From Clostridiales bacterium (lineage in GTDB: Bacteria; Bacillota; Clostridia; Caldicoprobacterales; DTU083): a DNA stretch of 9,562 nt. Shown here in pieces: positions 1 through 6,285 of the stretch. The notes under the pieces were generated by a model that did no database searches, was not told the origin of the DNA, and saw only the letters and a list, made by a program, of their open reading frames with translations. The translations under genes and the position numbers were made by a program. The first letter of the stretch is position 1. Every line of letters starts with the position of its first letter. The stretch is from NCBI GenBank assembly GCA_012512335.1, contig JAAZEK010000275.1, positions 1 through 9,562 of the forward strand. The letters are read 5' to 3'.

Positions 1-2
1 CA

Positions 3-617
3 ACTAATTTTATTTATGCAGTAGTTGATGAGGGTATTGGTGCTGGTATCATAATTAATGACCAGGTTTATAGGGGGAAAGGTGGGTTTGGCAGTGAAAT
101 TGGACATATATCAATCAACATAGACGGACCGAAATGCGAATGTGGAAATCGTGGTTGTGTTGAGGTATATGCCACTCTTACAAAAATCATGCAGCAAATA
201 AACAACTATGCTGAGCTTGGAATGCCATCTCCTTTTTTAACTGACATTAGAAGCCAACGATTGATAGAATGGGAAGATATTATACAAGGTTTGGAAAATG
301 AGGACCCTGTATGCTTAAATATTATCCGAAAAGAAGCTAGTTATCTTGCCAATGTGCTTGTTTCTCTAATCAATGTATTGGAACCTGAAGCAATATTCAT
401 CGGAAGTGATATCGCAAAAGCAGGAAGGCATATCCTAGAGCCCCTGGATGAATACATAACAAGTAGCACTGTCACTCAAAAAATACAAAAAACGGATTTG
501 CTTTTATCAAACCTATCCCAGGCTTCATTAATTGGAGGGGCAATGCTGGTTATTCAGAACTTCATCGATCGAGGGAACTATGAAGATCTAGAAAATAAAA
601 TGATGCATCAGCAGTAA
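3..617 (+). CDS. ROK-family protein, C-terminal part (repressor or sugar kinase)
   Basis: Partial gene whose 5' end lies left of the window; 204 residues are visible in the frame starting at base 3. ROK proteins are either NagC/XylR-type repressors with an N-terminal helix-turn-helix or sugar kinases with the same fold. Visible here are the glycine-rich strand (GIGAGIIIND, residues 11-20), SEIGH (31-35), and the ROK zinc site CECGNRGC (45-52) followed by E54; H35 and C45, C47 and C52 would be the zinc ligands. The second half has the usual helical run and EPEAIFIGSDI near residue 127. The part that would separate repressor from kinase (helix-turn-helix, catalytic Asp) is outside the window. 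A repressor is slightly favoured because a complete ROK kinase lies three genes downstream. ROK membership is certain; the role is inference. Confidence 0.85.
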   Translation, partial: TNFIYAVVDEGIGAGIIINDQVYRGKGGFGSEIGHISINIDGPKCECGNRGCVEVYATLTKIMQQINNYAELGMPSPFLTDIRSQRLIEWEDIIQGLENEDPVCLNIIRKEASYLANVLVSLINVLEPEAIFIGSDIAKAGRHILEPLDEYITSSTVTQKIQKTDLLLSNLSQASLIGGAMLVIQNFIDRGNYEDLENKMMHQQ

Positions 618-660
618 ATGAGGAATCTAGTCTTTTAAGTAAACAATGCGAGATAAGTAT

Positions 661-665
661 AGGAG
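661..665 (+). promoter_or_regulatory. Ribosome binding site deciding the start at 672
   Basis: AGGAG abuts the ATG at 666 directly, which leaves no room for initiation there. It sits six bases upstream of the in-frame ATG at 672, so 672 is the better start for the propeller protein. Confidence 0.6.
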
Positions 666-671
666 ATGTTT

Positions 672-1634
672 ATGATACTGAATGCAAAAAATAAAGAATA
701 TATCTTTGAAGAAGATCGTCCTTTTATAAGCTGTCATGCTTCTACTGTTTTAAAACTTAGTGATGGAAATATCCTGGCAGCATGGTTTGGAGGTACCAAT
801 GAAGGGGCAGATGATGTAGCAATTTGGTTATCCAGGCGGACAGAAGGTGGCTGGGGTTATCCATTAAAGGTTGCTGACGAAGAAGGCGTTCCACATTGGA
901 ACCCTGTTTTGTTTATGGGACTGAACGAAGAAATAATACTCTATTACAAGGTAGGGCATAAAATTCCCAAATGGCATACGCGTTTCACAACATCTAATGA
1001 TGGAGGATTAACATGGTCTGCTCCAAAATCCTTAGTAGAAGGTGATTTCGGCGGTCGAGGTCCTGTAAAAAACAAACCAATTCGATTGCAGGATGGCACA
1101 ATACTTGCGCCTGCTTCAATCGAAGAACACGGTTGGGATGCATTTGTAGATATCTCATATGATCAAGGACAAACATGGATGCAAAGTGAAATGGTACCAA
1201 TACACAGGGAATCGTATGCTGGTCAGGGAATTATTCAACCAACTCTTTGGGAATCTGACTTTGGAAAAGTACATATGCTACTTCGAAGTACGGAAGGATA
1301 TATCTTCCGTAGTGATTCGGAAGATGGTGGCAAGACATGGTCCCCTGCATATCCAACAAATCTTCCAAACAATAATAGCGGAATTGACTTGGCCAAGCTT
1401 TCAGATGGAAGAATTGTTTTGGCCTATAATCCAGTAGGTGTAAATTGGGGTCCTAGAACACCTTTAATATTAAGTACTTCTGAGGACAATGGACTCACGT
1501 GGCAAGAGCTCTGTGTGCTGGAAAACGAAGAAGGGGAGTATTCTTATCCATCTATTATTGCAGATGGTAACGAAGTTCATCTAGTGTATACATGGAAAAG
1601 AGAACGAATTGTATATTGGAGGGTCCGGCTATGA
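672..1634 (+). CDS. Sialidase-like BNR/Asp-box beta-propeller protein, cytoplasmic
   Basis: A 320-residue protein of the predicted neuraminidase type (BNR_2 fold, COG4692-like by memory). Four Asp boxes (SxDxGxxW) are visible: residues 108-115, 162-169, 216-223 and 270-277, as expected for a six-bladed sialidase-like propeller. There is no signal peptide or membrane segment, so it should act in the cytoplasm on an imported oligosaccharide or glycoside. The N-terminus reads CHASTVLKLSDG (21-32) where classical sialidases carry the RIP box with the first catalytic arginine, and that arginine is absent. Sialic acid hydrolysis is therefore not assured; a different glycosidase or lyase activity is possible. 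The start at 672 is chosen over 666 for ribosome-binding-site spacing. The stop overlaps the next gene's start as ATGA, which implies translational coupling with the SIS isomerase. The fold is confident, the substrate unknown. Confidence 0.85.
   Translation: MILNAKNKEYIFEEDRPFISCHASTVLKLSDGNILAAWFGGTNEGADDVAIWLSRRTEGGWGYPLKVADEEGVPHWNPVLFMGLNEEIILYYKVGHKIPKWHTRFTTSNDGGLTWSAPKSLVEGDFGGRGPVKNKPIRLQDGTILAPASIEEHGWDAFVDISYDQGQTWMQSEMVPIHRESYAGQGIIQPTLWESDFGKVHMLLRSTEGYIFRSDSEDGGKTWSPAYPTNLPNNNSGIDLAKLSDGRIVLAYNPVGVNWGPRTPLILSTSEDNGLTWQELCVLENEEGEYSYPSIIADGNEVHLVYTWKRERIVYWRVRL
1618..1623 (+). promoter_or_regulatory. Ribosome binding site inside the upstream gene, for the SIS isomerase
   Basis: GGAGGG lies seven bases before ATG 1631, within the last codons of the propeller gene. 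It supports 1631 as the start rather than the in-frame ATG at 1592, which has no such site and would lengthen the overlap to 43 bases. Confidence 0.6.
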
Positions 1635-2263
1635 ACAAAGCTTTATTAAAACTATTAAATAAGTATCCTGAACTACATATTTGTAGTGATGATATTGAAC
1701 TAGCTTATGAGACAATAAAGAACTCATTTAAAAACGGAGGAAAACTACTTTTATGTGGCAATGGAGGAAGTGCATCTGATTGCGAACATATCGTAGGCGA
1801 ATTAATGAAGGGTTTTATGAAGAAAAGGCAGCTTGGTGATGATATACAAAATAAATTGAAGGAACAATGGCCTCTAAACGGAGAATACCTGGCAAAAAAC
1901 CTTCAGGGGGCTTTGCCTGCTATTTCTTTGACCAGCAATACTGCTCTTATGACTGCATACAGTAATGATGTAGCAGCAGACATGGTCTTTGCACAGCAGG
2001 TTTATGGATATGGAAATCCTTCAGATGTCTTGCTAGGGATCAGTACATCTGGGAACTCTGCTAATGTAGTAAATGCTATACAGCTAGCAAAGGTTCTGGG
2101 CGTTAAAACGATAGGCTTAACTGGAAAAACTGGTGGTAGTATGAAAGAAATTTGTGATGTATCTATATGCGTACCATATGAAAGTACACCTGATATTCAG
2201 GAGAGGCACTTACCTATATACCATACTCTTTGCATTATGTTAGAAGAAAGCTTTTTTAGTTAA
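1631..2263 (+). CDS. GmhA-like SIS-domain sugar-phosphate isomerase
   Basis: A 210-residue single SIS-domain protein resembling sedoheptulose 7-phosphate isomerase (GmhA), which interconverts a ketose phosphate and an aldose phosphate. Phosphate-binding loops are GNGGSASD (43-50) and STSGNSANV (138-146). The zinc and catalytic positions of GmhA are kept: H53 and E57 (HIVGE) and Q190 and H198 (QERHLPIYH), with the same four- and eight-residue spacings as in E. coli GmhA. About 30 residues between E57 and the next strand (roughly 62-95) form a longer insertion than in E. coli GmhA (about 192 aa). The usual partners for GDP-heptose synthesis (GHMP heptose kinase, nucleotidyltransferase) are not here; the gene sits between a propeller hydrolase-like gene and a ROK kinase, which points to sugar catabolism. 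True GmhA activity remains possible. Confidence 0.85.
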   Translation: MNKALLKLLNKYPELHICSDDIELAYETIKNSFKNGGKLLLCGNGGSASDCEHIVGELMKGFMKKRQLGDDIQNKLKEQWPLNGEYLAKNLQGALPAISLTSNTALMTAYSNDVAADMVFAQQVYGYGNPSDVLLGISTSGNSANVVNAIQLAKVLGVKTIGLTGKTGGSMKEICDVSICVPYESTPDIQERHLPIYHTLCIMLEESFFS

Positions 2264-2296
2264 GGTCAGTGTTAAGAATCGTGAAAGGATTTTACA

Positions 2297-3301
2297 ATGA
2301 GTGATATTTATAAAACTATAATTGGCATTGATATTGGCGGTACAAAATGTGCAGTTATTCTAGGTTCTAGCACAAATGGAAAAGAAATAGAGATAGTAGA
2401 CAGAATTTCGTTTCCTACTGAAGCTGCAAAAGGATCTGAGCACACTATTAGTAAGATTATAGATAACATTAATGAAATAATAGCTAAGCATAAACTGAGA
2501 ATAGAAGATGTATCTGGTATAGGTATTAGCTGTGGAGGACCCTTGGATAGTAGAAGGGGAGTCATACTTTCTCCTCCGAATTTACCTGGATGGGACAATA
2601 TCGAAATTGTAGATATTTTAAATAAAAGGTTTGATGTACCTGTAGGGATTCAAAACGATGCAAATGCATGTGCCCTGGCAGAGTGGAAGTTTGGTGCTGC
2701 CCAGTGTTATTCCAACGTTGTTTTTCTCACATTTGGAACTGGAATGGGAGCAGGAATGATTTTAAATGGTCAGCTTTACAGTGGGACAAGCGATATGGCT
2801 GGTGAAATAGGCCATGTTAGACTTGCCGAATATGGCCCGGTAGGTTATGGAAAAACTGGAAGCTTTGAAGGATTTTGTAGTGGCGGAGGCATAGCTCAGT
2901 TAGCCCGGATTAAAGCACTCGAAAAGATTCAAATGGGTGAGGATGTTTCCTTTTGTAGTGATATCAAAGATTTGGACAATATAAATGCGAAAATGGTTTT
3001 TGATGCTGCAAAAGCAGGCGATAGCTTAGCATTGGAGATTTGTGATATTGTCGGAATGTATCTAGGGAAGGGTTTATCCCTGTTAATAGATATTATAAAC
3101 CCAGAAATAATTGTTATAGGAAGCATCTTTGTTAGAGCAAAGGATCTCATTTGGCCTAAAGCCAATGAAATTATTGAAAGAGAAACATTGCGTAGCAACA
3201 GAAGGGCATGTGCAGTTGTTCCCGCAGGGCTAGGAGAGCAAATTGGAGATTATGCAGCATTAGGGGTTGCAGTTAACATCTCAGCTGCGTTTGATTCGTG
3301 A
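2297..3301 (+). CDS. ROK-family sugar kinase without the zinc-binding cysteines
   Basis: A complete 334-residue ROK protein with no helix-turn-helix, hence a likely ATP-dependent hexose or amino-sugar kinase. Seen in order: phosphate loop DIGGTK (12-17), GISCGGPLD (76-84), the NDANA box (120-124, catalytic base D121), the second phosphate loop FGTGMGAG (146-153), GEIGH (169-173) and adenosine-side IDIINPEIIVIGS (264-276). The ROK zinc motif CxCGxxGC, which the first gene in this window keeps, is replaced by GYGKTGSFE (183-191), so all three cysteines are gone while H173 stays. ATG 2297 has GAAAGGAT upstream at good spacing, and the 33-base gap to the SIS gene implies one transcript. It probably phosphorylates the sugar that the SIS protein then isomerises. 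The substrate is unknown; GlcNAc, ManNAc, glucose, fructose or allose are all handled by ROK kinases. Confidence 0.88.
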   Translation: MSDIYKTIIGIDIGGTKCAVILGSSTNGKEIEIVDRISFPTEAAKGSEHTISKIIDNINEIIAKHKLRIEDVSGIGISCGGPLDSRRGVILSPPNLPGWDNIEIVDILNKRFDVPVGIQNDANACALAEWKFGAAQCYSNVVFLTFGTGMGAGMILNGQLYSGTSDMAGEIGHVRLAEYGPVGYGKTGSFEGFCSGGGIAQLARIKALEKIQMGEDVSFCSDIKDLDNINAKMVFDAAKAGDSLALEICDIVGMYLGKGLSLLIDIINPEIIVIGSIFVRAKDLIWPKANEIIERETLRSNRRACAVVPAGLGEQIGDYAALGVAVNISAAFDS

Positions 3302-3334
3302 CAGCAACAGCGACTGGAATATATTTATCATTTT

Positions 3335-3372
3335 ACTTGCCCAGTGAATTGCAAGCCTGTAAGTTATTTTTT
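3335..3372 (+). terminator. Possible weak terminator after the sugar genes
   Basis: A six-pair stem with one G-U pair (3335-3340 with 3359-3364) and an 18-base loop is followed at once by TTATTTTTT. Position fits the end of the sugar operon before the rplU promoter, but the stem is short and the loop long, so this is tentative. Confidence 0.25.
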
Positions 3373-3390
3373 AAAAAGAGCTGAAATTAA

Positions 3391-3420
3391 TTGACAACCC
3401 TAATCGTTCTGTGCTAGAAT
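3391..3420 (+). promoter_or_regulatory. Sigma-A promoter of rplU-prp-rpmA
   Basis: Consensus -35 TTGACA (3391-3396), an 18-base spacer and -10 TAGAAT (3415-3420), with TG one base ahead of the -10 (3412-3413) giving an extended -10. Transcription should begin near 3427, about 90 bases before rplU, which is the room the L21 leader needs. Confidence 0.8.
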
Positions 3421-3426
3421 ATTTTT

Positions 3427-3506
3427 TGTGTAAGCCGCACGAATATGGTTGTGAAATGCTCATTTTAGGAGCATACCAGCATTCGGCGAGACTGGTTAGA
3501 GGAGGT
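3427..3506 (+). ncRNA. Ribosomal protein L21 leader (5' UTR cis-regulatory RNA)
   Basis: The 5' UTR of rplU folds into a nested structure: outer GCCG (3434-3437) with CGGC (3484-3487), middle TGGT (3446-3449) with ACCA (3475-3478), and a perfect six-pair apical stem ATGCTC (3456-3461) with GAGCAT (3469-3474). Position and architecture match the L21 leader known in Bacillota, which is thought to bind L21 for autogenous control; the family assignment is from memory. ACCAG (3475-3479) can instead pair with CTGGT (3492-3496) directly ahead of the ribosome binding site at 3501-3506, which offers a switching mechanism. Confidence 0.7.
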
Positions 3507-3515
3507 GCGTTATTA

Positions 3516-3827
3516 ATGTATGCTGTTATTAAAACAGGCGGGAAACAGTACAAGGTACAAGAGGGTGATGTCATCCGAGTTGAGAAGCTGGATGTTGAAG
3601 AAGGCTCTGTTGTGCAATTCAACGATGTTCTCGCTGTTAGCAACGATGAAGGTCTTAAAGTTGGTTCTCCTGTCGTAGACGGTGCAGTTGTAGAAGCTAA
3701 TGTAGTTAGCCAGGGCAAAGGGAAAAAGATCATCGTTTTCAAGTACAAGGCTAAAAAGGACTATCGTAAAAAGCAAGGTCATCGTCAACCCTTTACGCAG
3801 GTTCAGATTACCAAAATAAACGGATAA
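3516..3827 (+). CDS. rplU: 50S ribosomal protein L21
   Basis: A 103-residue protein, the same length as E. coli L21. It begins MYAVIKTGGKQYKV, typical of the family, and ends with the basic signature KDYRKKQGHRQPFTQVQI (residues 82-99) that contacts 23S rRNA. ATG 3516 follows GGAGGT at 3501-3506 with a nine-base spacer; the frame is open further upstream, but that part is the leader and promoter, not protein. It heads the conserved rplU-prp-rpmA operon and is probably autoregulated through the leader RNA. Confidence 0.97.
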   Translation: MYAVIKTGGKQYKVQEGDVIRVEKLDVEEGSVVQFNDVLAVSNDEGLKVGSPVVDGAVVEANVVSQGKGKKIIVFKYKAKKDYRKKQGHRQPFTQVQITKING

Positions 3828-3841
3828 AGTCGGTGAATGTC

Positions 3842-4177
3842 ATGATACGAATTGTTTTCCTAACAGATTCTCAAGATCTGATTCAGGAATTTACTGTAAA
3901 GGGACATGCCGAATATGACGAGGCAGGGAAGGATATCGTCTGTGCTGCTGTATCAGCTATAGTTCAAACTGCAGTTATCGGGCTCACAGACATTGCAGGG
4001 ATTAAAATTAACCATGTTCAGGAGGATGGCTTGCTAAAATGCAGTCTACCTCAACAATTGAATATGGATCAAAGAAAAGCCAGCAGTGTAATATTACGCA
4101 CAATGTTGGCAGGACTGGAAAGTATTCAAAATGGATACCCAAACCTTATTTCCATAAGAGAGAGGAAGGTGGATTGA
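3842..4177 (+). CDS. prp: Ribosomal-processing cysteine protease Prp (YsxB family)
   Basis: A 111-residue cysteine protease that removes the N-terminal extension of ribosomal protein L27, a step needed in Bacillota. The catalytic pair is visible as GHA and DIVCAAVSA. With the ATG at 3842 as start these are H22 and C34, the same numbers as in Staphylococcus aureus Prp; this favours 3842 over the GTG at 3833, which would add three residues. Neither start has a strong ribosome binding site, so translation may be coupled to rplU, 14 bases upstream. The stop abuts the rpmA start with no gap. It lies between its ribosomal neighbours as usual, and its substrate is the next gene's product. Confidence 0.93.
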   Translation: MIRIVFLTDSQDLIQEFTVKGHAEYDEAGKDIVCAAVSAIVQTAVIGLTDIAGIKINHVQEDGLLKCSLPQQLNMDQRKASSVILRTMLAGLESIQNGYPNLISIRERKVD

Positions 4178-4480
4178 ATGTTTACAATGAATTTGCAGTT
4201 GTTCGCTTCCAAAAAGGGAGTTGGTAGCTCCAGGAACGGTCGTGACAGTGAGTCTAAACGATTAGGTGCTAAGAGAGCTGATGGACAGTTTGTATTAGCA
4301 GGCAATATTTTGGTTCGTCAAAGAGGCACCAAGATTCATCCCGGAACTAATGTTGGCAGGGGCAATGATGATACCCTCTTTGCTACCTCAGACGGCGTTG
4401 TTCGCTTTGAGCGCTTGGGCAAGGATAGAAAACAGGTTAGTGTTTATCCTCAGGCAGAAATTGCAGCCGCCCAGGTATAA
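4178..4480 (+). CDS. rpmA: 50S ribosomal protein L27 with Prp-cleaved extension
   Basis: A 100-residue L27 near the ribosomal P site and peptidyl-transferase centre. It starts with the extension MFTMNLQLF followed by ASKKGVGSS; the expected Prp cut is between F9 and A10, leaving the mature N-terminus that reaches the active site. The core has the family signature around RLGAKRADGQFVLAGNI and RQRGTKIHPG. ATG 4178 directly follows the prp stop and has a purine-rich AGGAAGGTGG upstream; ATG 4187 would also keep the cut site but is farther from the ribosome binding site. The gene is followed by a strong terminator, closing the operon. Confidence 0.97.
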   Translation: MFTMNLQLFASKKGVGSSRNGRDSESKRLGAKRADGQFVLAGNILVRQRGTKIHPGTNVGRGNDDTLFATSDGVVRFERLGKDRKQVSVYPQAEIAAAQV

Positions 4481-4491
4481 AATTTGTTTTG

Positions 4492-4524
4492 AAAACCACT
4501 GCAAATTATCGGCAGTGGTTTTTT
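4492..4524 (+). terminator. Intrinsic terminator after rpmA
   Basis: AAAACCACTGC (4492-4502) pairs perfectly with GCAGTGGTTTT (4512-4522), an 11-pair stem with a nine-base loop, and the T-run 4519-4524 completes a classical Rho-independent terminator 12 bases after the rpmA stop. Confidence 0.92.
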
Positions 4525-4558
4525 GTTCGCTGTTTTAGGAAATCCTATAACAAACAAA

Positions 4559-4585
4559 GATTCTTCACTACCTTCAGAATGACAA
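4559..4585. repeat. Possible remnant of a dispersed intergenic repeat
   Basis: ATTCT (4560-4564) and AGAAT (4576-4580) form a small inverted repeat followed by GACAAAAAAA. The shape, ATTCTTC then about ten bases then CAGAATGACA, resembles a short repeat I remember from intergenic regions of many anaerobic Bacillota. Only one copy is in this window, so repeat status cannot be shown here. Confidence 0.35.
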
Positions 4586-4617
4586 AAAAACAGGTATGTA
4601 AAGAATAAGAAATTCAA

Positions 4618-4645
4618 TTGAATAAGAGTAATTGTGTGATATAAT
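4618..4645 (+). promoter_or_regulatory. Sigma-A promoter of obgE
   Basis: TTGAAT (4618-4623), a 16-base spacer and a consensus TATAAT (4640-4645) preceded by TGA (4637-4639) as an extended -10. The start of transcription would fall near 4652, only about 14 bases before the obgE start codon. Confidence 0.7.
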
Positions 4646-4665
4646 CCTATAGTAGGTGATAAGTA

Positions 4666-5940
4666 GTGTTTGTAGATAAAGTAAGTATAAAATTAAAAGC
4701 GGGAAACGGTGGAAATGGTGCTGTTTCATTCCGCAGAGAAAAATACATTCCAAAAGGTGGCCCCGATGGTGGTTTTGGCGGTCATGGTGGTGATGTCATT
4801 TTCGAGGTGGACACAGGTTTACATACCTTGATGGATTTTCGTTATAAGAAGAAATTTCAAGCGGGTCATGGAGAGAACGGCAGTGGTGGTAATCGCTCTG
4901 GCAAGAATGGAGCTCACGAAATCATCAAGGTTCCGCCAGGTACTTTGGTAAAAGACGAGGAGACGGATTTGGTTATTGCTGATCTTAAAACTCCAGGTCA
5001 GCAGAAGGTGTTGCTACGCGGGGGCAGAGGCGGTCAAGGCAATGCTTCGTTCGCTACTGCTACACGACAGACTCCTCGTTTTGCCCAAGATGGAGGCAAG
5101 GGGAAAGAGCTTAGTGTTATTCTAGAACTGAAATCTATAGCGGATGTAGGTCTAGTCGGATTTCCAAATGTAGGGAAATCAACTATCTTATCTATTTTAA
5201 GTTCTGCTCGACCTAAAATTGCCGACTATCATTTTACGACTTTGCAACCTAATCTGGGAGTAGTAGAAGTCAGACCAGGTCAGTCCTTTATCATGGCAGA
5301 TATTCCTGGTATTATAGAAGGAGCTCATGAAGGGGTAGGCTTAGGCTATGCATTCTTGCGTCATATCGAACGAACTCGAATTTTGATTCAAGTTATTGAT
5401 GTATCGGGCTCTGAAGGAAGAGACCCCCTAGATGATTTTAATATCATATCTGGTGAGCTTAAGCAATACAGTGAAAAGCTGGCTAATCGACCTCAAATCG
5501 TAGCTGCTAATAAGACTGATATTCCTGGTGCTCAGGAGAATATTGAGAAACTGCGAGAACTGGTAGAGCCTCTGGGAATAAAGGTGTTTCCTATTTCCGC
5601 AGCCCAAAACCAAGGTTTTCGTCCTTTGCTTGATGAGGTTGTTCGAATGTTGGACGAGCTTCCAGAGCTTGAATCCTTTGAGGATGAAGAAGTGGGCGAT
5701 TTCATCTTAGATGAAGAGGAGAGCCCCTTTGAAATCACCAAAGAAAACAGTGAATACATTCTGTCTGGTCCTGCTGTAGACAGGCTTTTAGCTAGAGTGA
5801 ATTTGGACGATTATGAATCTCTGCAATATTTTCAACGTGCTCTAAGAAAACTGGGTATGATTGATGCCCTACGTGAAAGAGGCGTAACAGATGGGGATAC
5901 CGTGCATTTAGGGGACGTGGAATTTGATTTTGTGGACTAG
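4666..5940 (+). CDS. obgE: Obg-family GTPase (ribosome assembly)
   Basis: A 424-residue Obg GTPase that binds the 50S precursor and links GTP/ppGpp status to ribosome assembly, growth and, in spore formers, sporulation. Domains in order: glycine-rich Obg fold (1-158); GTPase domain with G1 GFPNVGKST (165-173), the DYHFTTL switch region (187-193), G3 DIPG (212-215), G4 NKTD (282-285) and G5 SAA (311-313); then an acidic linker (about 332-355) and the OCT domain (about 356-424), present in many Gram-positive Obg proteins. The start is GTG 4666, with AGGTGA at 4654-4659. It has its own promoter after the rpmA terminator, so it is not simply read through from the ribosomal protein operon. Confidence 0.97.
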   Translation: MFVDKVSIKLKAGNGGNGAVSFRREKYIPKGGPDGGFGGHGGDVIFEVDTGLHTLMDFRYKKKFQAGHGENGSGGNRSGKNGAHEIIKVPPGTLVKDEETDLVIADLKTPGQQKVLLRGGRGGQGNASFATATRQTPRFAQDGGKGKELSVILELKSIADVGLVGFPNVGKSTILSILSSARPKIADYHFTTLQPNLGVVEVRPGQSFIMADIPGIIEGAHEGVGLGYAFLRHIERTRILIQVIDVSGSEGRDPLDDFNIISGELKQYSEKLANRPQIVAANKTDIPGAQENIEKLRELVEPLGIKVFPISAAQNQGFRPLLDEVVRMLDELPELESFEDEEVGDFILDEEESPFEITKENSEYILSGPAVDRLLARVNLDDYESLQYFQRALRKLGMIDALRERGVTDGDTVHLGDVEFDFVD

Positions 5941-5980
5941 TATCTAGTATCGAATTTAAGAGTAATACCAGGAGGTAAAC

Positions 5981-6271
5981 ATGTTAACAAGTAAACAAAG
6001 AAGTTATTTGCGTAAGCTGGCTAACAGCGAGAATGCGCTTTTTCAGATAGGAAAGGGAGGAATCAGTGCTTCTGTAATAAAGCAGATAGAAGAAGCACTT
6101 GAAGCTAGAGAACTCATAAAAGTTCATCTGCTTGATAATTCCGACCTGTCACCTAAGGAAGCATGCGATGCTTTGGCAGAGGAAACAGGTGCTGATGGTG
6201 TCCAAGTTGTAGGAAGTAAATTTGTGCTATATAAAAAATCCAGAGAGAATCCCCGGATTAAACTACCCTAA
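5981..6271 (+). CDS. yhbY: YhbY-family RNA-binding protein (CRM domain)
   Basis: A 96-residue single CRM-domain protein that associates with pre-50S particles and acts in ribosome assembly. The family start MLTSKQRSYLRKLAN and the RNA-binding GxxG loop GKGG (residues 24-27) are visible, followed by ELIKVHLLDNS (44-54) and the final strand VVGSKFVLYKK (76-86). The ATG has a strong AGGAGGT upstream. It follows obgE by 40 bases with no terminator seen between them, so it is likely on the obgE transcript. Its stop lies seven bases from the stop of the convergent minus-strand gene. Confidence 0.95.
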   Translation: MLTSKQRSYLRKLANSENALFQIGKGGISASVIKQIEEALEARELIKVHLLDNSDLSPKEACDALAEETGADGVQVVGSKFVLYKKSRENPRIKLP

Positions 6272-6285
6272 GTGGGGTTTAAGCC
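6255..6285. terminator. Hairpin at the convergent yhbY / membrane-protein ends
   Basis: TTAAAC (6258-6263) pairs with GTTTAA (6277-6282) and CCC (6266-6268) with GGG (6274-6276), with a two-base bulge; GG (6255-6256) and CC (6284-6285) can extend it past one mismatch. It covers both stop codons. No T-run follows directly on either strand, so a bidirectional terminator is only a suggestion. Confidence 0.4.

Noticed and set aside
666..671. ATG at 666 as start of the propeller protein
   Set aside because: The AGGAG site ends at 665 with no spacing; ATG 672 is correctly placed.
1159..1437. 92-codon open frame on the + strand
   Set aside because: It lies wholly inside the propeller gene in another frame and has no family features.
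1592..1630. ATG at 1592 as start of the SIS isomerase
   Set aside because: It would add 13 residues unlike the family, lies inside the propeller gene and lacks a ribosome binding site; ATG 1631 has GGAGGG at seven bases.
3336..3355. CTTGC/GCAAG inverted repeat as a terminator
   Set aside because: The five-pair stem has a ten-base loop and eight bases before any T-run; the alternative 3335-3364 fold is slightly better and was kept at low confidence.
3411..3515. Upstream extension of the rplU reading frame
   Set aside because: It covers the -10 box and the leader RNA, and L21 family length fits the start at 3516.
3371..3748. 125-codon open frame on the minus strand opposite rplU
   Set aside because: It is antisense to rplU and its promoter, with serine- and threonine-rich shadow composition and no ribosome binding site seen.
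4536..4547. TAGGA AA TCCTA inverted repeat after the rpmA terminator
   Set aside because: The loop of two bases cannot form a normal hairpin and nothing else supports a site.
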